From positions 1 through 8,765 of the forward strand of contig JAQGHH010000658.1 of NCBI GenBank assembly GCA_028288945.1: 8,765 bases of DNA. Reading direction: 5' to 3'. The DNA is from Phycisphaerales bacterium (GTDB lineage: Bacteria; Planctomycetota; Phycisphaerae; Tepidisphaerales; Tepidisphaeraceae). Of the stretch, positions 1 to 4,780 are shown piece by piece; positions within the stretch are counted from its first letter, which is position 1, and the number at the start of each line of letters is the position of its first letter. A program made the translations under genes and the position numbers. The notes beneath the pieces are model-generated. The model had not been told where the DNA came from. It saw only the letters and a program-made list of their open reading frames with translations, and searched no databases.

Positions 1-26
1 GCGCCGTTGCCTTGGATCCTCATCAT
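1..26 (-). CDS. Possible 5' end of a leftward gene, cut by the window edge
   Basis: On the minus strand an ATG-ATG pair at 26-21 opens a frame that reads M-M-R-I-Q-G-N-G before leaving the window. A strong purine-rich sequence, AAAGGAG (37-43), lies 10 nt upstream of the first ATG and 13 nt upstream of the second. The gene would lie downstream of acs in the same direction, separated from the acs stop by about 116 nt, so co-transcription is possible. Eight codons are too few to name a product. The call rests only on the ribosome-binding-site match and the start codons; it could be chance. Confidence 0.4.
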
Positions 27-36
27 CAGGATACCG

Positions 37-43
37 CTCCTTT
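37..43 (-). promoter_or_regulatory. Ribosome binding site for the left-edge gene
   Basis: The minus strand reads AAAGGAG here, a near-perfect anti-Shine-Dalgarno complement, 10 nt before ATG at 26. It is the main reason to believe a gene starts at the left edge. Confidence 0.4.
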
Positions 44-142
44 GACGGGCTGGCTAGAAATGCCCTGTGCCCCGCGGGAACAATACCTCACGAAATCTTC
101 ACCGGCCAAGCCCGATAATCAATGGACTGCCGGGTTAAACGT

Positions 143-2146
143 TTAGCCTTCGTCCTGCTCCTTGAGCTTGGCGATCACGTTGAAATCCTCGAGCGTGGTG
201 GTGTCGCCCTTCACTTCGCCGTGCGTGGCGAGTTCTTTGAGCAGCCGCCGCATGATCTTGCCGCTACGGGTTTTCGGCAGGGCTTCAGTGAATCGGATCT
301 GATCGGGTTTTGCCAGCGACCCGATCTGTTTTCCCACCCAGGCGATCAGTTCCTTCTTGAGCGCCTCAGTCGCCTTGCGGCCATGCTCGAGTGTGACGAA
401 GCAGGCGATCCCCTGCCCCTTCATCTCGTGCGGAATCCCCACCACCGCCGCCTCCGCAACGGCCTCGTGCGCGACCAGCGCGCTTTCGATCTCCATCGTC
501 CCCAGCCGATGCCCGGAAACGTTGATGACATCGTCCACGCGGCCCATGATCCAGAAATACCCGTCCGCATCGCGCCGCGCCCCGTCGCCCGTGAAGTAGA
601 CGCCCGGCACGTCGCTCCAATACTGCTTCACGTAACGGTCGGGGTCATTGAAGATGCCGCGGAGCATCCCCGGCCACGGCTTTCGGATGACGAGCAAGCC
701 GCCCTGGTTCGGGCCCATCTCCTTGCCTTCGCGGTCCACGATAGCCGCGTCCACACCAAAGAACGGCAGCGTCGCCGTGCCGGGCTTGGTGGGCGTCGCG
801 CCCGGGAGCGGCGTGATGAGGATCATCCCCGTTTCCGTCTGCCACCACGTATCGACGATCGGGCAGCGGTTGCCGCCGATGACTTCGCGATACCACATCC
901 ACGCTTCCGGATTGATCGGCTCGCCGACCGTGCCGAGCAGGCGAAGCGAGCGTAAATCGTGGCGATCGACGAACTCGCGCCCGGCCCGCATGAACGCGCG
1001 GATGGCCGTCGGCGCGGTGTAGAAGACCGACACGCGGTGCCGCTCGATCATCGCCCAGAACCGCGAAAAGTCAGGGAAATTCGGCGCGCCCTCGTACATA
1101 AGCGTGGTCGCACCGTTGCTCAACGGGCCGTAGAGCACGTAGCTGTGGCCGGTGATCCAGCCGATATCGGCCGAGCACCAGTAGACGTCATCTTCTTTCA
1201 AGTCGAAGACGTATCGCGAGGTGACATTGACCCCCAGCAGATATCCGCCGGTGGCGTGCTGAATACCCTTGGGCTTTCCCGTGGAGCCGCTGGTGTAGAG
1301 AACGAAGAGCGTGTCGTCCGCGTCCATCGGCTCGGCGGGGCAATCGGTGCTCTGGTCGCGCACCAACTCATGCCACCACAGGTCGCGTCCCTCAACCCAA
1401 TTGATCTTGAAATCCTTGCCGGGCGCGGAGCCGATGCGCTCCAGCACAATGACCTTCTTCACGCGATCCGTCTTCTTCAGCGCATCGTCTACGTTCGCCT
1501 TAAGGGGGACGATGCTGCCGCGACGAAAGCCGCCGTCGGCGGTGATGATGACGTCGCTCTTGGCGTCTTCGACCCGGTCGGCGATCGCCTGGCTGCTGAA
1601 CCCGCCGAAGATGACCGAGTGTGCCGCCCCGATCCGCGCGCAGGCGAGCATCGCCACCGCCGCCTCCGCCACCATCGGCATATAGATCGTGACCCGGTCC
1701 CCCTTCTTCACGCCGACCTGCTTGAGCCCGTTGGCGAATCGGCACACTTGATCTTTAAGTTGCCGGAAGCTGATGCGATGGACCGACCCCCCGCTGCCGG
1801 GCATGCCGCTCTCGGGCTCCCCTTCCCAAAGGATAGCCGCTTTGTCCCCGCGGCCGCGCTCGATTTGCAGATCAAGGCAGTTATAGGAGACGTTGAGCTT
1901 GCCGCCGACAAACCATTTCGCGTACGGAGGCTTCCAATCGAGCACCGCGTCCCACTTCTTAAACCAGTGCAACCCCTCCGCCATCTCCCCCCAGAAATCA
2001 GACGGATCATCGATCGACCGCTTGTAAAGCTGCCGATACTCGTCCATCGATTTGACCAGCGCCGTCCGCGAAAACTCCGCCGGCGGCGGAAATACCCGCT
2101 GTTCCTGCAACGAAGACTCAATCGCCCCGGATGACGCGTCAGACAT
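143..2146 (-). CDS. acs: Acetyl-CoA synthetase (AMP-forming)
   Basis: This cytoplasmic enzyme converts acetate, ATP and CoA to acetyl-CoA, AMP and diphosphate through an acetyl-adenylate, so acetate can feed central metabolism. It is a full-length member of the acyl-adenylate (ANL) superfamily: 667 residues against about 650 for the E. coli and Salmonella enzymes. Visible motifs are the P-loop YTSGSTGKPKG (284-294), DTWWQTETG (432-440), whose second Trp (435) matches the residue that restricts the acyl pocket to acetate, the hinge and CoA region GRVDDVINVSGHR (536-548), and the C-terminal PKTRSGKIMRR (624-634). Lys630 is the adenylation-step lysine that is reversibly acetylated in characterised Acs enzymes. 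The start at 2146 is backed by AAGGAG 6 nt upstream. Its upstream neighbour on the same strand is a toxin-antitoxin pair, 132 nt away. A propionyl-CoA synthetase is less likely given the WWQTETG pocket. Confidence 0.97.
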   Translation of the reverse strand: MSDASSGAIESSLQEQRVFPPPAEFSRTALVKSMDEYRQLYKRSIDDPSDFWGEMAEGLHWFKKWDAVLDWKPPYAKWFVGGKLNVSYNCLDLQIERGRGDKAAILWEGEPESGMPGSGGSVHRISFRQLKDQVCRFANGLKQVGVKKGDRVTIYMPMVAEAAVAMLACARIGAAHSVIFGGFSSQAIADRVEDAKSDVIITADGGFRRGSIVPLKANVDDALKKTDRVKKVIVLERIGSAPGKDFKINWVEGRDLWWHELVRDQSTDCPAEPMDADDTLFVLYTSGSTGKPKGIQHATGGYLLGVNVTSRYVFDLKEDDVYWCSADIGWITGHSYVLYGPLSNGATTLMYEGAPNFPDFSRFWAMIERHRVSVFYTAPTAIRAFMRAGREFVDRHDLRSLRLLGTVGEPINPEAWMWYREVIGGNRCPIVDTWWQTETGMILITPLPGATPTKPGTATLPFFGVDAAIVDREGKEMGPNQGGLLVIRKPWPGMLRGIFNDPDRYVKQYWSDVPGVYFTGDGARRDADGYFWIMGRVDDVINVSGHRLGTMEIESALVAHEAVAEAAVVGIPHEMKGQGIACFVTLEHGRKATEALKKELIAWVGKQIGSLAKPDQIRFTEALPKTRSGKIMRRLLKELATHGEVKGDTTTLEDFNVIAKLKEQDEG

Positions 2147-2152
2147 GGATGG

Positions 2153-2158
2153 CTCCTT
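2153..2158 (-). promoter_or_regulatory. Ribosome binding site of acs
   Basis: The minus strand reads AAGGAG, 6 nt before the acs ATG. This fixes the start at 2146 rather than at another in-frame codon. Confidence 0.75.
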
Positions 2159-2181
2159 CGCAAATTCAATTTCGCCCTACG

Positions 2182-2187
2182 AGTATA
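2182..2187 (-). promoter_or_regulatory. Candidate -10 element of an acs promoter
   Basis: The minus strand reads TATACT (5 of 6 to TATAAT) in the 132-nt gap between the toxin gene and acs. It would give a leader of about 28 nt containing the ribosome binding site. No good -35 hexamer sits at 16-18 nt (the best, TCGCAA at 17 nt, matches 3 of 6), so an activator-dependent or weak promoter is possible. The rest of the gap shows no convincing terminator or other site. Confidence 0.35.
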
Positions 2188-2278
2188 AGCGGAGGGGGCG
2201 GGATTTGCGATTTGCTCTGACCATTAGACAGGTGCAGAGTCACCCATGACGACCCAATTCTCGTTCCGTTATCCGCGG

Positions 2279-2632
2279 CTAAGGCAGGGGCGATCTCCGA
2301 AGCACTCGGTTTGTCACGACCACGAAGTGCCCGGGAGCCGCAGCTTCGATCTGGGGCCAGGACTTTTCGACGACGCTCGCCCGCTCAACCTCGGTCTTCG
2401 AATCAATGCGTAGCAAAATTACGCCGGCAGAACGTTGGCGCAAACGGAAGACGAGCTCGCCAAAATCCTTGTCGCTGGTCATTACGATTCTATCTTCGAG
2501 GGCGGCCCTTCGAAGTATCGCCTCATCGGACGTCCGCGGTGGGAAGGACGCCGCTCGGAGCACGTCATGCCCGAAACCTTCGAGAATAGCGGTGATTTGG
2601 CGGCTGATGTGCGCGTCGACGAGCAACTTCAT
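2279..2632 (-). CDS. DUF5615 PIN-like protein, probable toxin of a VapBC-like pair
   Basis: This 117-residue protein matches the DUF5615 family, a PIN-like (Mut7-C/VapC-type) fold generally taken to be a metal-dependent ribonuclease toxin paired with DUF433 proteins. It opens with the typical beta strand and acidic residue (MKLLVDAHIS, Asp6), followed by GHDV (21-24), SDEAIL (35-40, Asp36/Glu37) and the second acidic strand MTSDKDFGEL (51-60, Asp54 and Asp56). These acidic residues are the likely metal ligands. The common family form at the first site is D-E-N; here it is D-A-H, so one usual side chain is replaced. The ATG overlaps the antitoxin stop in an ATGA and there is no Shine-Dalgarno sequence of its own, so translation is probably coupled to the upstream gene. 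RNase activity and toxicity are inferred from the family. Confidence 0.85.
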   Translation of the reverse strand: MKLLVDAHISRQITAILEGFGHDVLRAASFPPRTSDEAILRRAALEDRIVMTSDKDFGELVFRLRQRSAGVILLRIDSKTEVERASVVEKSWPQIEAAAPGHFVVVTNRVLRRSPLP

Positions 2633-2859
2633 GCGAGTGCGACTAATTCGTCGCGTGATAAGACGGACGCTGCGTACGCCAACGCGGCCGGAATGTGTTC
2701 CGGCTTCAATCCTTCGTAGCTGTCCACCAATTCTTCTGGCGTAGCCCCCTGAGCCAGGCGCTCGAGGACGAACTCGACGGTGATCCGTGTCCCCTTGAAT
2801 ACTGGTTTGCCCAACATTACGTCGGGATCACGCTCGATGTACTGTTTCCAATCCGTCAT
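2629..2859 (-). CDS. DUF433 protein, probable antitoxin partner
   Basis: This 76-residue protein belongs to the DUF433 family, small winged-helix/HTH-like proteins usually encoded immediately upstream of DUF5615 genes and annotated as VapB-type antitoxins. The family signature is clear: an acidic R-D-P-D-V start (10-14), GKPVFKGTRITV (17-28), a helical stretch with L-A-Q-G-A-T-P-E-E-L (35-44), and LKPEHIPAALAYA (51-63). Such proteins are thought to neutralise the partner toxin and repress their own promoter. Its last codon overlaps the toxin start by 4 nt (2629-2632). Upstream there is no Shine-Dalgarno sequence. Instead a consensus -10 box ends 8 nt before the ATG, which suggests a leaderless or nearly leaderless transcript. 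The antitoxin role comes from family and arrangement, not from direct evidence. Confidence 0.87.
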   Translation of the reverse strand: MTDWKQYIERDPDVMLGKPVFKGTRITVEFVLERLAQGATPEELVDSYEGLKPEHIPAALAYAASVLSRDELVALA

Positions 2860-2867
2860 AGCAACCG

Positions 2868-2873
2868 ATTATA
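2868..2873 (-). promoter_or_regulatory. -10 box of the toxin-antitoxin promoter
   Basis: The minus strand reads an exact TATAAT, with 8 nt between it and the antitoxin ATG. Normal spacing puts the transcription start 0-2 nt before the ATG. The -35 position at 17 nt (2891-2896, TCGCTA) matches 3 of 6 and lies inside the palindrome at 2884-2900. The -10 box also sits within a 7-nt direct repeat, CGATTAT on the plus strand, at 2866-2872 and 2875-2881. Confidence 0.5.
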
Positions 2874-2883
2874 GCGATTATTG

Positions 2884-2900
2884 GTTGTCGTAGCGACAAC
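2884..2900. promoter_or_regulatory. Palindrome over the -35 region; operator or terminator candidate
   Basis: GTTGTCG-TAG-CGACAAC is a perfect 7-bp inverted repeat with a 3-nt centre. It covers the -35 position of the toxin-antitoxin promoter, which is where an autorepressing antitoxin would bind. It also begins 3 nt after the phosphatase stop codon, so in RNA it could act as a stem-loop at that gene's 3' end. No T-run follows, so an intrinsic terminator is the weaker reading. Confidence 0.45.
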
Positions 2901-2903
2901 GCT

Positions 2904-3599
2904 TCATTCTTCTTCCCCCTCCACGACCTTCCGCCGTTGCAACTCCTGCGCGACAAGCCAGCAGAGGATGGCCCACACTAGCCCGCCGCACCATCCGGCC
3001 AGCACATCGGACGGATAATGCGCTCCCAAGTAGACCCGGCTCACGCCGATCAGGAACGTGAGCCCAAGCGCCAGCGACAGGAAGTAAAACTTGAGCAGCC
3101 GCCCGCGGACCGTCCGCGCGAGCATTCCGCCGAGCGTGAGGTAGACGGTGGCGGAAAGCATCGTGTGCCCACTGGGGAAGCTTTGCGTGTAGACGATGAC
3201 GCTCGCTTGCGGCTCGGAAGGGCGGGGCCGGTTGATGGCGCATTTCAGGCTGAGTGTCAGCACGAGCCCGCCAAGCGTTACGATGATCACAAGCACCATC
3301 ATTCCATACCGCCCGCTGAGTAGCAGGAACCCGAGCACGGCAGCGGTCCACAGCGCCAGCACTGTCACGCCGCCCAGCGCCGTGACGTCCCGCCCCGCCT
3401 CCTGTAGCCACGGCGGGCCGGGATGGTCGTGCACGAAGCGGTTGATGCGTATGTCAGTGCGCTGCCAATCCCCTTCGAGCATCTCGTCCGCCAGCGCCAC
3501 AAACCCCCACACCCCCGCCACCATCACAAGCACGGCAAACAGGAACAACCCGCCGCGACTGCCGAGCCATTTGATTGTCTTGAGAAAGAGTGCCGACAT
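2904..3599 (-). CDS. PAP2-family integral membrane phosphatase
   Basis: The 231-residue protein carries the complete PAP2 (type 2 phosphatidic acid phosphatase) signature: K-x6-R-P at Lys119-Pro127 (KCAINRPRP), PSGH at 142-145, and S-R-x5-H-x3-D at Ser187-Asp198. The two histidines (145, 194) and Asp198 are the expected catalytic set for dephosphorylating a lipid phosphate or undecaprenyl diphosphate. About six hydrophobic segments (roughly 17-37, 76-95, 99-119, 145-161, 169-187, 199-216) fit a multi-pass membrane protein with its active site at the outer face of the inner membrane. I chose ATG at 3599 because the frame stays open to 3728 but the extra 43 codons run through an inverted repeat and look non-coding. 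No clear ribosome binding site precedes 3599. The substrate cannot be told from sequence; undecaprenyl diphosphate phosphatase and phosphatidylglycerophosphatase roles are both possible. Confidence 0.9.
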   Translation of the reverse strand: MSALFLKTIKWLGSRGGLFLFAVLVMVAGVWGFVALADEMLEGDWQRTDIRINRFVHDHPGPPWLQEAGRDVTALGGVTVLALWTAAVLGFLLLSGRYGMMVLVIIVTLGGLVLTLSLKCAINRPRPSEPQASVIVYTQSFPSGHTMLSATVYLTLGGMLARTVRGRLLKFYFLSLALGLTFLIGVSRVYLGAHYPSDVLAGWCGGLVWAILCWLVAQELQRRKVVEGEEE

Positions 3600-3640
3600 G
3601 GAAGGGAGCGTACGAGAAGCGCCGTCGGAGCGGAAGATGA

Positions 3641-3721
3641 GTAACGTAGGGCGTACTTTAGTACGCGATTGCGTGCGCTGCTGCGACGGAAAACCGCGTA
3701 CTAAAGTACGCCCTACGTTAC
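3641..3721. repeat. 81-nt element: perfect 27-bp inverted repeat with nested palindromes
   Basis: Arms 3641-3667 and 3695-3721 are exact reverse complements and flank a 27-nt centre. Each arm starts GTAACGTAGG (in its own orientation) and contains the quasi-palindrome GCGTACT-TT-AGTACGC (3651-3666), so the element can fold as one long hairpin or as two small ones. It lies in the divergent gap between the phosphatase and SMP-30 genes. No obvious target-site duplication flanks it beyond a TA near each outer end. It encodes nothing, so a MITE or REP-like element mobilised in trans is the simplest reading. When translated, the arms give VGRTLVR or KVRPTL, strings I recall from spurious ORFs in environmental genomes; that is memory, not a search. 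Confidence 0.85.
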
Positions 3722-3771
3722 GCCCCATGTTGGCTACATTGGCACGCTACGTTTTTCTGCATCCTCTCAAT

Positions 3772-3799
3772 TCGACAAAAACCCCGGCCTTGGTAATCT
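3772..3799 (+). promoter_or_regulatory. Candidate promoter of the SMP-30-like gene
   Basis: TCGACA (3772-3777, 5 of 6 to the -35 consensus) is followed after 16 nt by TAATCT (3794-3799, 3 of 6), which is preceded by an extended -10 TG at 3791-3792. Transcription would start near 3806, giving a leader of about 27 nt that holds the ribosome binding site. The match is modest. Confidence 0.3.
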
Positions 3800-3820
3800 T
3801 TTCCAAAACCATTCTCTTGT

Positions 3821-3825
3821 GGAGG
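3821..3825 (+). promoter_or_regulatory. Ribosome binding site of the SMP-30-like gene
   Basis: GGAGG lies 7 nt before ATG 3833. It selects this start over the out-of-frame ATG codons nearby and places a signal peptide at the N-terminus. Confidence 0.75.
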
Positions 3826-3832
3826 AACCTTC

Positions 3833-4732
3833 ATGCGGCCGATTCTTTTCACGACCCTCGCCCTCGCGCTCGTCTTCCTCTCCCGCCCCGCACTGGCCGA
3901 TGGCATCGCCGCCTCCGGTGCGAAGCTTGAGTTGCTCGCCCACGACTTCAAATTCACCGAGGGCCCCGCCACCGACGCGGATGGAAACGTCTACTTCACC
4001 GACCAGCCCAACGACCGCATCATGAAATGGGGCGTCGACGGCAAGCTCTCCGTCTTCATGCAGCCTTGCGGCAGGTCTAATGGCCTTTGCTTCGATCACA
4101 AGGGAAACCTCCTCGCCTGTGCCGACGAGAAGAACGAGCTCTGGTCCATCTCCATCCCCGACAAGAAAGTCACCGTCCTCGTCAAAGACTACCACGGCAA
4201 ACTCCTCAACGGCCCCAACGACGTCTGGGAAACCCAGGGCGGCGGCATCTATTTCACCGACCCCTACTACAAACGCGACTACTGGAAACGCGGCCCCAAA
4301 GAACAGGACATCGAAGCCGTCTACTACCTCTCCCCCGACCGCAAAAAACTGACGCGGGTGATCGACGACTTGAAGCAGCCCAACGGAATCATCGGCGCTG
4401 CCGACGGAAAAACCCTCTACGTCGCCGATATCGGCGCCAACAAGAGCTACTCCTATACCGTCAACCCAGACGGCTCCCTGACCGACAAAAAGCTCTTCTG
4501 TAACCTCGGCTCCGACGGCATGACGATCGACGACGAAGGCAATCTCTACCTCACCGGCCACGGCGTCACCGTTTTCGACAAGACCGGCAAACAGATCGAC
4601 AAAATTGAAATCAAGGAACCCTGGACCGCCAACATCTGCTTCGCCGGCAAGGACCGCCAAACCCTTTTCATCACCGCCAGCCAGGGCGTTTACGCCCTCC
4701 GCACCCGCACCAAGGGCGTCGGCAGCCAGTGA
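3833..4732 (+). CDS. Exported SMP-30/gluconolactonase-family protein
   Basis: This 299-residue protein begins with a classical signal peptide: basic start, hydrophobic core at about 4-16, and A-L-A at 20-22 with cleavage before Asp23. The mature part is therefore exported. The rest is an SMP-30/gluconolactonase/LRE-type six-bladed beta-propeller. Expected metal and substrate residues are visible: Glu43 in FTEGP, Asn126/Asn129 in LNGPND, Asn184 in QPNGI and Asp228 in GSDGM. Blade strands recur as GNVYFTD (51-57), GGIYFTDP (137-144), KTLYVAD (193-199) and GNLYLTG (236-242). Family members hydrolyse sugar lactones such as gluconolactone using a divalent metal. The exact substrate is unknown, and some exported relatives are annotated only as SMP-30-like. 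It stands alone: divergent from the phosphatase and convergent with the kinase, with only 48 nt between the stop codons and no clear terminator there. Confidence 0.92.
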   Translation: MRPILFTTLALALVFLSRPALADGIAASGAKLELLAHDFKFTEGPATDADGNVYFTDQPNDRIMKWGVDGKLSVFMQPCGRSNGLCFDHKGNLLACADEKNELWSISIPDKKVTVLVKDYHGKLLNGPNDVWETQGGGIYFTDPYYKRDYWKRGPKEQDIEAVYYLSPDRKKLTRVIDDLKQPNGIIGAADGKTLYVADIGANKSYSYTVNPDGSLTDKKLFCNLGSDGMTIDDEGNLYLTGHGVTVFDKTGKQIDKIEIKEPWTANICFAGKDRQTLFITASQGVYALRTRTKGVGSQ

Positions 4733-4780
4733 CCGCCTGTCGCCTGCGGAAGCCTGTGGCTGGCGCACTGCACGCACCAA

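Noticed and set aside
3..146. Plus-strand frame open from the left edge to a TAG at 144-146
   Set aside because: Only 47 codons, no recognisable motif, and it would overlap the acs stop. Such a stretch is expected by chance in GC-rich DNA, and the minus strand offers a better start signal here.
122..2134. Long plus-strand open frames (122-955 and 959-2134) opposite acs
   Set aside because: They lie antisense to an unmistakable acetyl-CoA synthetase. Their composition (rich in Arg, Ala, Asp, His and Pro) is the usual shadow of GC-biased third codon positions, and no domain is recognisable.
2246..2413. Small plus-strand frame beginning ATG 2246 in the acs-toxin gap
   Set aside because: Most of it is antisense to the DUF5615 gene, it lacks a ribosome binding site, and it resembles no family.
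3739..3757. TTGGCACG followed by G-T-T-T-T-T-C, resembling a sigma-54 promoter before the SMP-30-like gene
   Set aside because: The -24 half is good, but the -12 GC is TT at the required spacing, so the pair fails.
3767..4780. 337-codon minus-strand open frame opposite the SMP-30-like gene
   Set aside because: It starts at a TTG next to the kinase stop codon, is Gly/Val/Asp-rich and low in complexity, and mirrors a plus-strand gene with a signal peptide, a ribosome binding site and metal-ligand motifs.
4733..4780. Bidirectional terminator between the convergent SMP-30-like and kinase genes
   Set aside because: The 48-nt gap has no stable stem followed by a T-run on either strand; only short repeated GCCTG motifs were seen.
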